This document shows, piece by piece, positions 29,320-38,369 of a stretch of 64,000 nucleotides of DNA; the stretch's first letter is position 1; every line of letters starts with the position of its first letter. Below the pieces are notes generated by a model. It ran no database searches. It saw only the letters and a program-made list of their open reading frames with translations, and was not told where the DNA came from. The stretch is from Hymenobacter volaticus (lineage in GTDB: Bacteria; Bacteroidota; Bacteroidia; Cytophagales; Hymenobacteraceae): positions 4,937,501 to 5,001,500 of the forward strand of contig NZ_CP095061.1 in NCBI RefSeq assembly GCF_022921055.1, in the 5' to 3' direction. The translations under genes were made by a program, and so were the position numbers.

Positions 29320-30461
29320 ATGACCCTGCACGAATTTCTGAACTATCGTTTCCTCGGCAACGATGTGCGGTCTTATTTGTGGTGCGTAGGCATTCTGCTC
29401 TTTGGCTTCGCTTTCAAAACCTTGCTGTCGAAGCTGCTATCGAGGCTACTGTTCCGGTTCATCCGTACCAAGACAGAAGGAGTGGCGGAGCACCACTTTC
29501 ATGCCTTACTGATTCAGCCACTGTCAGTAGTCATCTTTCTGGTAACCACCTACTTCGCGTTTCAAGTACTCGATTATCCGGTGCGTAGCGACGAGATAAC
29601 GCATAATGAGCCGGTGGTGCAGGTGTTTTTCTTTCGCTTGTTTCAGCTTGCCGTTTTTTCGGGTGTCGGCTGGATCATGTTGCGCATCATTGACTTCGCC
29701 GTGATGGTGTTTCAGCGCCGAGCCGAAGCCACCCCCTCGCACCTCAACAACCAGTTGATACCCTTCGCCAAAGACTTGCTGAAAGTATTGGTTATCACCC
29801 TCACGTTTTTGGTGATGTTGAGTCGGGTGTTCGGCGTGAACGTAACGGCCTTGATTGGGGGCTTGGGCATTGGGGTTTGGCTGTTGCCTTCGCTGCCAAA
29901 GAAAGTTTAGAGAACCTGATTGCCTCATTCACCATCTTCCTTGACCGGCCTTTTGCAGTAGGCGAGCTGGTGACGGTTGGCGGCATTACGGGCACCGTGG
30001 AGAAAGTAGGCTTCCGCAGTACCCGGCTGCGCACCGCCGAGAAAAGCTACGTGACTGTGCCCAACAAGAGCATGATCGACAAACCCCTCGACAACCTCTC
30101 GTTGCGGACCGCTCGGCGCGTGAGCTTCACGCTGAACCTGAGCCAAACTACTACCAGTGAGCAGCTTCGCGCCATTGTTGAAAGCGCCCGCGCTGTTATT
30201 GAAGCGCACCCGTTGGTAGAGGACCCGGCCGAGGTAAAGTTCGCCGCTCTTACGCCCACTGCCCGGGAAGTAACCGTGCAGTACTTCGTGCACACCGACA
30301 GCTACGTCGAATATCTTGACGTGAAAGAGGCGTTAAACTATAGCCTGATTGAAGTGGTAGAGCAGCACGGTGGCCAATTTGCCAACACTGGCACTACCAT
30401 CGTGCAGCTCGCCAACCCAGCGGATAGCCTCAACCCAGCTACTCCTTCCTTGAGGAGCTAA
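29320..30461 (+). CDS. MscS-family mechanosensitive ion channel, frameshifted
   Basis: Inner membrane channel opening on osmotic downshock. About 380 aa when repaired. The N-terminal part has four hydrophobic segments, the last being the pore-lining ALIGGLGIGG. The C-terminal part starts LAVAFAAKESLENLIASF and continues with DRPFAVGELVTV and TVPNKSMIDKPLDNL, the conserved MscS beta domain. The join is the G run 29872-29875; one added base gives 381 codons. ATG 29320 (MTLHEFLNYRFLG) is preferred to TTG 29284. It follows the ELFV dehydrogenase by about 115 bp. Confidence 0.88.
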
Positions 30462-30578
30462 CAGCACCGGCTTTGCGCACACGAGCGTCATTTATGGCTC
30501 ACTGAAGTGCCAAATGCTAGGATGCTAGGAGTTCGTGAGGTGGTTGTACCCATAAGCCTGGACCTACTACAATGACTG

Positions 30579-30620
30579 ATGCCCAGCCACCAAGCGGTTA
30601 CGCTCTGGTAGCTGGGCATC
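30579..30620. terminator. Possible terminator between convergent genes
   Basis: GATGCCCAGC (30579-30588) pairs with GCTGGGCATC (30611-30620), with further imperfect pairing inside. It lacks a strong T-run but sits between the stops of the MscS gene and the large repeat protein. Confidence 0.5.
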
Positions 30621-30682
30621 ATGTTTATACCGCCTATCTGTGCACTACCCACTATGAGCAACGCACAGATGGATGAGTTTGG

Positions 30683-33600
30683 CTAGTGTGCAACAACGAC
30701 ACGCTTGTTTTCCACTTTGCCGTTTACAATCAAGCGGCACATATAAACTCCTTCGGGCAGATTTTCGCTGCTCAGGGGGAGGGTGTACTCGTGGCCACCA
30801 ACTATTTCGGCGTTGTAGAGGGTAGACACCAAGCTTCCCACGCCGTTGTAGAGATATACCTGCGCCTTACCGCCTGCTGGGGCCGTGAAGCGTACAGTCG
30901 CTTTGTCAGACATCGGGTTAGGATATACTTCCAACGACTGGTCAACACTCTTCAACGCTGAGGTACTGGTGGCGGTGCTCAATACGGCCGGACTGCTAGT
31001 GGTAACTGCGGTAACGCGTGCTTGGGCAGGAGCACCAGCAACCGAAACTTCATCGATAAAGGCTACCGTTCTTCTAACAGTCTTTACGCCATTCCATTTG
31101 CTTGAATACCACACCCCACCGTTGCTGCGGTACACGGTGATGGCAAGGCTATCTATTTGAGCAGCCGGAGCAGTTACAGAAGCGTTGCGCAAGCCGTCGT
31201 ACATGTCGAGTTGCATGGTGCAGTTGCCTTCTATACTCTGCGCTACGCCATTTACAATCTCCGCTATGTTGGCCTTGCTGCTAAACTGAGCCGTTGGGTT
31301 CGTGGTAGCCAGAACCGAAATAGCGTTGCTCTTGAGCTTGTAGGTGTGCATAGTCGGCGTTTCGATGCCATTGCGGTCAAACTTGCTGTTCACCGTTACT
31401 TCTACGCCGCCCTGCGGATTCTTTAAGCTCTTGTTGTACTGGACGTAGAAAGCAAAACCGGCCGAACCTTTGACGTAGCCAGCTGAACTGGTAGCATCAA
31501 ATTTGCCGCCGCCAGCTATTTGTCCGCCAGGTGTTGGTACTGCCACTGTCACTTCCTTGTCAGTCGATGAGCTATTAATGCTCTTGTAATTGCCTGTCAC
31601 AACAACTGCAATGTTCAAGATGGTTGTGGAGCCGCTGATGCTGTATTGCACGTTGGCAGCGGCTGTTCCGGTGGTCAAATCACCAGGATTGACTAACCCT
31701 ACTGGCAAGTTCTGCGCACCGTTGATAGGCGTGAGGGTGGTACCGTTGCGGATGAAGAACGACGCTCTGGCGGTAGTGATGTTACCGCTGTAGTTAGGGT
31801 TGGTCTTCAGGGTGGTCACAAGATTCAAAGTAGCTGTGTTGCTGCTTGAGCTTGTCGTCCAGTAGAAGCTTGAACCTGTGTAGTAGGTGTCAGCAACTGG
31901 ATTAACCGTTTGTTGGTCAACCTGCAACGTTACCGTCTTGCTAGCCGCATTGTAATTGTCGGTAGCTGCAGCATCCACCCGCAGGGTCTGAGAACCCGCA
32001 TTGAGCACCGTACCTGAAGCAGGGGTATACGTCAGTGCACCAGCGGCCGTGCCGTATGGCGCGCCCGCTACCGTAGCGTTGAGTTGCGTGTTTGAGAGAG
32101 GAGTACCGTAAACGATAGCTGCTGGATTAGCCCAGGTGATAGTCTGGTTAGCCTTGGTTGCCGTCACCGATGCTGTTAGTTGGGGTGCAGCATTATAGTT
32201 CTCGTTGCCTGCTTGGTTGTAAGTCACCGTGCCGCCGGTGGTGCCGCTGGTCAGGATGTAGGTGGCACCGCTGTTGGTCAACGAACCCGTGCGGCCGTAG
32301 CTCACGGGCAAGCCCGAGCTAGCCGTAGCTGCCACCGTGAAGCTCGTGTTGTAGACGGCACTGCTTGGGGCTGCTGTCGTAACCGTAATGCTCTGGTTAG
32401 CTTTGTTAATTACCAACGTAGTAGTAGCTGGGCTAGTGGCCAACTCATAGTTAGCATGAGTTAAGGTGGCGGCTACTGCATACGTACCCGCATTGGTAGG
32501 TGCCGTGGTAGAGCTTGCATAGCTAGCGCTGCTGTATTGTACTTCCACTCCGCTTAAGTTAGCTGGGGTAGTTGTAGCTGTTACAGGCAGTGGAGAGCCC
32601 GTGTAGGTTTGCGTAGTGTTGCCAAAAGCAATTGTCGCCGTTGCTTTGCCAATAACGAGCGTACTGGTCGCTGAGCCGGTGAAGTTGTCGTTGTGCAACG
32701 TCGCTTCTACAGTGTAAGAACCTGCATTGGTCGGAGCGGCTACGGGTGTAGCTGCCTGCGAATAAGCGAAAGTGAAGGTGCTCAGACCCGTTACCGTAGT
32801 CGTGGCTGATGCCGACTTGGCACTGCCATTATAGGTCTGCACTAAGTTGCTTAGCGTAATAGAGTTACTAGCGTCTGCTTTGTTGATTACTAGGACGCCG
32901 GTTGCTGAACCCGAGTAATTAGCGTTGTTCAAGGTGGCTAGTACATTGTAGCTGCCAGCGTTGGTAGGAGCTGCTACCACTGTGCCTCCCTGCAAGTACG
33001 TGAATACGAAGCTGCTGGCTCCTGTAGCCGTGGTGGAGGCTGTAGCGGCCTTGGCCGTAGCGTCATACGTTTGGCTCAAGCTAGCAAGCGTGACAGAAGC
33101 CGCTGCTTTACCGATAACGAGCGTCCCGGTAGCTGAGCCGGTAAAGTTATCGTTGTGCAACGTAACCTCCACGGCGTAAGATCCTGCGTTAGTAGGAGCT
33201 ATTACAGGCGTTCCTCCTTGGGAGTAGGTGTAAGTGAAGGTACTGGAGCCGGTGGCACTCGTGCTAGCCGTAGCGGCTAAGGCGTTGCCGGTGTAGGTCT
33301 GGCTCAGACTGCCTAGCGTTACCGTTGCCAGTGCTTTTTCGATGGTCAACTTTCCTAGAGCGTCGCTAGCGGTGTAGTTGGGGTTGCTCAAGCTTGCCAC
33401 CACATCATAGGTGCCAGCCGCCGCAGGAGTCGTCGATGACCCATTGTACGTTACGGCTACGCCAGACAAACCGCTTGGAGTTGTAGTAACAGTTACTGCT
33501 TTAGGGGAACCCGTGTAAGTGAACGTGGTAGTTCCCAAAGCCAATGTTGCCACTGCCTTATCAATAACCAGCGTGTTGGTTACGTCTTCAGCAGCATAGT

Positions 33601-36496
33601 TGTCGTTGCTCAAGCTGCCTACTACTTGGTAGGAACCAGCATCAACGGGCAGCGTGCTACTAGCCGGGCCTGCCACCCCATTGGTGAGGCGCGCATACGT
33701 CACCGATACGCCAGCCAAATTAGCTGGATCCGTCGTAATGCCGACTGTCTTGCCTGTTCCGGTGTACAGCTGGCTTAAATCAGATGCTGTCAATTCTAGC
33801 GTAGCGTTAGCCTTGAGTGCGGTGACAGGAGCCGTGAGTTCAGGAGCGGCATTGTAGTTCTCGTTGCCGGCCTGGTTGTAAGTCACCGTGCCGCCGGTGG
33901 TGCCGCTGGTCAGGGTGTAGGAGGCGCCGCTGTTGGTCAACGCCCCTGTGCGGCCGTAGCTCACGGGCAAGCCCGAGCTAGCCGTAGCTGCCACCGTGAA
34001 GCTGGTGTTGTAGACAGCACTGCTCGGTGAAGCCGTCGTTATCGTGATGCTTTGATCTGCTTTAACGGCATTTACCGTTGCTATTACCTCAGGCGCCTCA
34101 TTGTAATTCTCGTTACCAGCCTGGCTGTACTTAACCGTGCCGGTACCAGTACCACGGGTCATGGTGTAGGTAGCGCCGTTGTTGGTCAACGAGCCAGCGC
34201 TGGCGTATGTCACAACTAAGCCGGAGCTAGAAGTAGCCGCCACGGTGAAGCTGCTGCCAAACACAGCACTTGACGGCGCAGCAGTAGTCACCGTGATATT
34301 CTGATCGGCTTTTTTGATAACCAGCGTGTTAGTTACGTCCTCAGCAGCATAGTTGTCGTTGCTCAAGCGAGCCACTACTTGGTAGGAACCAGCATCAACG
34401 GGCAGCGTGCTACTAGCCGGGCCTGCCACCCCATTGGTGAGGCGCGCATACGTCACCGATACGCCAGCCAAATTAGCCGGGCTTACCGTGGCAATTACCG
34501 TTTTGCCTGTCCCATCATAGGTTTGGGTCAAGTCGGCCGCTGTAAGCATCAACGTGGCGGTGGCTTTGTCTACAGTTAGCCTAACGGCTGCACTTGTTAC
34601 TGAAGAACAAGCGCCAGTAACCAGTACATAGTATTCGTCTGCGTCGGTTATAGCAGCAGACGAAATTGTATAGGTAGAGTTTGTAGCGCCAGAGATGAGG
34701 CTACCTGAACCTAAGGCGCCTTTGTACCATTGGTATTCAACGCCCGTTCCCGTTGCCTGAACAGTAAAGCTGGCTTGTTCTCCAAACTTAACTGTGGTAG
34801 CCAATGGTTGAGTTACTATCACTGGCACAGCCTTGATGCTTACAGACGTAGTGGCCGAAGTGACGGCGCAGCCATTGCTTGCTGCAATGGTATTCGTTAC
34901 CACGTAGGTACCTGCCAAGCTAGTGCTAGGATTGATTTCGCCGGTAGCTGCATTTATCGCCAAGCCTGTGGGAGAAGCGGAGAAGGTGCCAACTGTCGCG
35001 CCAGCAGCTAAAGCCACTTGCGCAGAAGGAACAGAGGTGCAGTACGAGGCGGCTCCGTAAGTGAATGTGGCAACTGGCGCATCAGTAATCGTGATGGAAG
35101 CAGTGGCGCTGCTCGAGCAAGTACCTGATACAGTGTAAGTCACCACATACGTACCAGCCGTGCTGGCGCTCAGATTGATTGCACCCGTCTTTTCGTCTAA
35201 GCTTAGACCCGTACCCGACGAGAAGGTGCCACCTGCTTCGCCCGAGATGCTTGGAGTAGGATTAATACCCGACTTGCAGAACGAGCCAGTAGCATACGCG
35301 AAAGCAGCGCTTGGCAACGGGTTTACAGTTACGGTAGTAACGGCTGAGGCTGCCGAACATCGTGCTGCATTGGTAGCCGTTACACTATAGTTACCCGAAG
35401 CACTTACAGTTATGGAAGAAGTGGTTTCACCGTTACTCCACAGGTAGCTTGTACCACCCGAAGCAGTCAATGTCACAGAGCCGCCGCTGCAGAAGGTTGT
35501 TGGGCCGTTGGCAGCAATTGTGGCTACCGGCTTCGGATTAACAGTAACAATTACATTCTGAGTGTTTGGGCACCCATTAGCAGTTAAGGTATACACATAG
35601 GTAACCGCAATAGGAGTTGCTGTTGTGTTAACAAGGTTCTCGTTTATAACAGCTGAATTTCCAGAGCTTGCTGCATTACTGATACCTGGTACGGCCGCAC
35701 GACTCCAACTAAAGTTAGTACCCCCAGTGGCGCTGGTAGCAGTATAGATGAACGGCGTGCCGCTGCAAATTGAACCTAGGGCACTGCTGCTTAAAGTAGG
35801 CAACGGATTAACCGTTATGGTAGCGCTGCCACTTAGAGTGTTGTCGCATGAAGCACCAGACCCATACGCAGCACTTACCAAGGAGTAAGTTGTGGTAGTT
35901 GTCAGAGCCGCGGTAGTTAATGAAGCCCTGCCTTGGTTATTCAGGCTGATAGTTGAATTGGAACCGCTTCCTATTCTGTAAGTAACTATAGCATTAGGCG
36001 TTCCATTGAAAATTACAGTTGAGGTAGAACCGCTGCAAATAGGTGAACTGGCGCTAATACTGGCAGTTGACAGTGCTTTGATGCTGATCGGACCTGAAAT
36101 CGGACTTGTTGCAACCGGATTAGAGGATACTACTCTAACACGATAGTTGTCTCCGGTTGCAGTGCTGGCAGGAATAATAACAGAGATAGGCGTTGTCCCA
36201 GCTCCTCCTTGAAATGCACTTATAACAGTGAAACTAGCAAATGACCCATCCTTATTAGACAACTGAATGGTAAAGGAGTTTCTCGCATTTGGTTGACCCG
36301 TGTTTACGAATTGACCGTTAGCTGTGAATGTAATAACAACACTGCTGGCAGTTCCTTGACAAAGGTCAGTAGCGGAAATGCTAGGTGTGCTGATGGTCTG
36401 CCCCATGACTTGGACAGCTAGGAATAGCAGAAACAGCAAGAGCCCGTAGGCCTTGCGGTGTATCCCGCCTTTTAGAGGGGGTAGAGGTACTCTCAT
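30683..36496 (-). CDS. Large secreted MBG/Ig-like repeat protein with T9SS type A sorting domain
   Basis: 1937-aa cell-surface protein. A signal peptide (ends VQVMGQ near residue 33) leads to Ig/PKD-like segments (about 34-640) containing VNPLP..., SICSG and SGGSVTLTASGGTSYLWSNG motifs. Residues about 642-1527 hold eleven MBG-type modules of roughly 80 aa: seven of the xQTYxGxxK type ending TLVIxKA, three beginning TTAxPSSAV, and one with YGTPLSNTQLNA. A unique region of about 330 residues follows, then a T9SS sorting domain from about 1857 (LEVYPNPMSDKATVRF, NLPEGVYMCRLIVNGK), so it is exported by T9SS. An adhesive or matrix role is inferred. Neighbouring genes give no clue. Confidence 0.93.
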   Translation of the reverse strand: MRVPLPPLKGGIHRKAYGLLLFLLFLAVQVMGQTISTPSISATDLCQGTASSVVITFTANGQFVNTGQPNARNSFTIQLSNKDGSFASFTVISAFQGGAGTTPISVIIPASTATGDNYRVRVVSSNPVATSPISGPISIKALSTASISASSPICSGSTSTVIFNGTPNAIVTYRIGSGSNSTISLNNQGRASLTTAALTTTTTYSLVSAAYGSGASCDNTLSGSATITVNPLPTLSSSALGSICSGTPFIYTATSATGGTNFSWSRAAVPGISNAASSGNSAVINENLVNTTATPIAVTYVYTLTANGCPNTQNVIVTVNPKPVATIAANGPTTFCSGGSVTLTASGGTSYLWSNGETTSSITVSASGNYSVTATNAARCSAASAVTTVTVNPLPSAAFAYATGSFCKSGINPTPSISGEAGGTFSSGTGLSLDEKTGAINLSASTAGTYVVTYTVSGTCSSSATASITITDAPVATFTYGAASYCTSVPSAQVALAAGATVGTFSASPTGLAINAATGEINPSTSLAGTYVVTNTIAASNGCAVTSATTSVSIKAVPVIVTQPLATTVKFGEQASFTVQATGTGVEYQWYKGALGSGSLISGATNSTYTISSAAITDADEYYVLVTGACSSVTSAAVRLTVDKATATLMLTAADLTQTYDGTGKTVIATVSPANLAGVSVTYARLTNGVAGPASSTLPVDAGSYQVVARLSNDNYAAEDVTNTLVIKKADQNITVTTAAPSSAVFGSSFTVAATSSSGLVVTYASAGSLTNNGATYTMTRGTGTGTVKYSQAGNENYNEAPEVIATVNAVKADQSITITTASPSSAVYNTSFTVAATASSGLPVSYGRTGALTNSGASYTLTSGTTGGTVTYNQAGNENYNAAPELTAPVTALKANATLELTASDLSQLYTGTGKTVGITTDPANLAGVSVTYARLTNGVAGPASSTLPVDAGSYQVVGSLSNDNYAAEDVTNTLVIDKAVATLALGTTTFTYTGSPKAVTVTTTPSGLSGVAVTYNGSSTTPAAAGTYDVVASLSNPNYTASDALGKLTIEKALATVTLGSLSQTYTGNALAATASTSATGSSTFTYTYSQGGTPVIAPTNAGSYAVEVTLHNDNFTGSATGTLVIGKAAASVTLASLSQTYDATAKAATASTTATGASSFVFTYLQGGTVVAAPTNAGSYNVLATLNNANYSGSATGVLVINKADASNSITLSNLVQTYNGSAKSASATTTVTGLSTFTFAYSQAATPVAAPTNAGSYTVEATLHNDNFTGSATSTLVIGKATATIAFGNTTQTYTGSPLPVTATTTPANLSGVEVQYSSASYASSTTAPTNAGTYAVAATLTHANYELATSPATTTLVINKANQSITVTTAAPSSAVYNTSFTVAATASSGLPVSYGRTGSLTNSGATYILTSGTTGGTVTYNQAGNENYNAAPQLTASVTATKANQTITWANPAAIVYGTPLSNTQLNATVAGAPYGTAAGALTYTPASGTVLNAGSQTLRVDAAATDNYNAASKTVTLQVDQQTVNPVADTYYTGSSFYWTTSSSSNTATLNLVTTLKTNPNYSGNITTARASFFIRNGTTLTPINGAQNLPVGLVNPGDLTTGTAAANVQYSISGSTTILNIAVVVTGNYKSINSSSTDKEVTVAVPTPGGQIAGGGKFDATSSAGYVKGSAGFAFYVQYNKSLKNPQGGVEVTVNSKFDRNGIETPTMHTYKLKSNAISVLATTNPTAQFSSKANIAEIVNGVAQSIEGNCTMQLDMYDGLRNASVTAPAAQIDSLAITVYRSNGGVWYSSKWNGVKTVRRTVAFIDEVSVAGAPAQARVTAVTTSSPAVLSTATSTSALKSVDQSLEVYPNPMSDKATVRFTAPAGGKAQVYLYNGVGSLVSTLYNAEIVGGHEYTLPLSSENLPEGVYMCRLIVNGKVENKRVVVAH
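32191..32370. repeat. Internal DNA repeat of the MBG protein, module A copy 1
   Basis: About 180 bp nearly identical to 33850-34029 (offset 1659 bp, 553 codons). Both encode a module containing YNQAGNENYNAAPxLTA and GLPVSYGRTG. The high nucleotide identity suggests a recent duplication or gene conversion. Confidence 0.8.
33564..33727. repeat. Internal DNA repeat of the MBG protein, module B copy 1
   Basis: About 164 bp nearly identical to 34317-34480 (offset 753 bp, 251 codons). Both encode GVSVTYARLTNGVAG and SNDNYAAEDVTNTLVI. Confidence 0.85.
33850..34029. repeat. Internal DNA repeat of the MBG protein, module A copy 2
   Basis: Partner of 32191-32370, with only scattered substitutions over about 180 bp. 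Confidence 0.8.
34317..34480. repeat. Internal DNA repeat of the MBG protein, module B copy 2
   Basis: Partner of 33564-33727; a stretch of over 100 bp, centred on about 34380-34475, appears identical between the copies. Confidence 0.85.
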
Positions 36497-37102
36497 ATGT
36501 TGTTGGGAAATTGCAATGGTGGTTTAATTGGGAAATGGAAAAGCTGACTATAGCAAGAATTCGTATCCTAGAGCTAGATCTAGTGGCTAAGCAATACTGT
36601 TGTATTTAATCTGTAGATCTATAGTAAGGAGAGTTCAGTTGGTCTAAACCAAACTTGTATAGTGTGCTGTAATTACGCGGTAGTCATTGAAAGGGATTAA
36701 TCACAAATAACTGAAAACCACTCTATAACTTTCAGATCGAACCTATATTCGAACTTGGGAATAAACATGGCGTGACCCTCCTCATAATTAGTTATGCGGC
36801 GCTACAAGGACAGTATTTGAGATTCTATGATGGGGACATGTTCATTTCGTAGACGAAAGAACATTGAGCCTATGAATGCCACATATTTTACCTCAATAGT
36901 ACAACGTTAAATGAATATTAACAACAAGTCCAAATACATATTTTAATAATAAAAGTTGAAATCATACCAAAGCGGTTTACAAGCATAGATTTAAGCTCAG
37001 AAATAATAGCATTTTGGTTATTCAAAAAATTGTTATTGCGTGGGCTATACTAACGTTCCCATGCATTGTCCATCATACTGTATGTAGAATGCTTACACAG
37101 AA
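36497..37102. other. AT-rich intergenic region upstream of the MBG protein gene
   Basis: About 600 bp, markedly AT-rich, with no gene-like open frame. It must contain the promoter of the 1937-aa protein, but I found no clean TAnnTTTG on the minus strand. Confidence 0.5.
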
Positions 37103-37134
37103 AAGCCGGCTATTCCTGATGGAATAGCCGGCTT
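37103..37134 (-). terminator. Terminator of the TerB-like gene
   Basis: Perfect 14-bp inverted repeat AAGCCGGCTATTCC (37103-37116) with complement at 37121-37134, 4-nt loop; on the minus strand followed by TT and C. It lies 30 bp past the stop codon. Confidence 0.8.
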
Positions 37135-37163
37135 AGATGCTATATGCTAATCTTTAATTCACT

Positions 37164-38081
37164 CTAACGGCCACCGAGTAGGCCGCCAAGAAGGCTCCCC
37201 ATTCCGCCGCCACCGCCACCGAGCAAGCTACCCAAGCCGCCACCGCCTGCGCTGCGTGGGGCCGAGCCAGGCTGACCACCCAGGCCACCAAGGATAGACA
37301 TAAGAGAACCAAGACCGCCGCTGCCGACATGCGAGCCTTGCTGCGGTATATTGCCATACGAGCTTTGAGCACCGCCACCGCCGAGTACACTACTCAGCAG
37401 GCCACCACCCAACAAACCACCGAGCATACCGCCCATCGAGCTGCCGCCCATGGCGCTGCCCATAGCACCGCTTAGTAAACCACCCATCGAGCCGCTGCCC
37501 CCGAGCATACCACCGCCCATCGAGCCACCGCGGCCACCCATCACTCGTGATAGTATCATGGGTGCGGCCACGCCTAACAGGCCGGCCATCAAGGCGCCTT
37601 TCGGAATACCTACGCTGGAGAGTTTATCGGTAACGCCGCTTAGAAAACCTTGCTTGGCAGGATCGTTGGCATCGTGCGGAACGCTCGCTGCTTGGTCAAC
37701 TACCTGCTCTAAAGCTTGGGTTTGCTGCTGATTGATACCGAGGTAGCTAGCAATTTTGTTTACCATAGCTTCCTCGTCGTTGGCGTACGATCCATCAGCG
37801 CGGGCGAAGCTAATGAGGTCAGTTACTAAGGAAAAGCGTAGCTCGCTTCCTTTCAACGCATCTAGATTGGCTTGTACGCTTTGATTTGTAGAGTCTTTGG
37901 CTGCCGCCAGTACTTGCTGCGTCGCGCCGCCCGAAAGGCCTGCCTGGTGTGCTAGCTGCTGCAAAAACTCTATTTCGGCGGCCGAGGCTTCACGGTCGGC
38001 GGAAGCTAAGCTGGCAATCACACTCAGATACGCCGCTTTCTCTTGGTCGGAATAGTTCTGCAGGAGTTGGTTGTCATCCAT
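37164..38081 (-). CDS. TerB-like domain protein with Gly/Met-rich C-terminal tail
   Basis: About 305 aa from ATG 38081 (MDDNQLLQNYSDQEK); in-frame ATGs at 38108 and an earlier start are possible. Residues 1-140 are an all-helical TerB-like domain, with SADREASAAEIEFLQQLA and SFARADGSYANDEEAMVNK as its two acidic helical repeats. A hydrophobic stretch GALMAGLLGVAAPMILSRVM follows near 173, and then about 110 residues of low-complexity Gly, Ser, Met and Leu (repeats of GGLLGGG, SMGGML). Tellurite resistance is the name of the fold, not evidence of function. Cellular location and role unknown. Confidence 0.78.
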   Translation of the reverse strand: MDDNQLLQNYSDQEKAAYLSVIASLASADREASAAEIEFLQQLAHQAGLSGGATQQVLAAAKDSTNQSVQANLDALKGSELRFSLVTDLISFARADGSYANDEEAMVNKIASYLGINQQQTQALEQVVDQAASVPHDANDPAKQGFLSGVTDKLSSVGIPKGALMAGLLGVAAPMILSRVMGGRGGSMGGGMLGGSGSMGGLLSGAMGSAMGGSSMGGMLGGLLGGGLLSSVLGGGGAQSSYGNIPQQGSHVGSGGLGSLMSILGGLGGQPGSAPRSAGGGGLGSLLGGGGGGMGSLLGGLLGGR

Positions 38082-38369
38082 GGTATTTAAGAAGGAAAGG
38101 GTGGACATATAATTTGATGTCCTTAACGCACCTGCTCTGATTAGGTTGATTTTGGACCTACGCATTCAAGCACTAACGCCCTGAACTCCTACCATTGGCA
38201 ACTCTCTTTCTTGATTACCCTAGAGCTTATACTCACAGCTGGCCCGCCCCGCTTCTTTAACCAACTCACCTAATTACTCCTCCTGCTTTTCTGGAACGCT
38301 CTATTTAAACCACCATGTAACTCCCTCTTGCTTTACAGAAGGTATTACTACTGCTCTTACTGGCCGAGT

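Noticed and set aside
31000..36496. Repeats inside the MBG gene as a CRISPR or integron array
   Set aside because: The repeats are in frame, long, and encode protein modules; there are no short regular spacers.
37164..38081. TerB-like protein as a tellurite-resistance operon
   Set aside because: No other ter genes are present; only the fold is shared.
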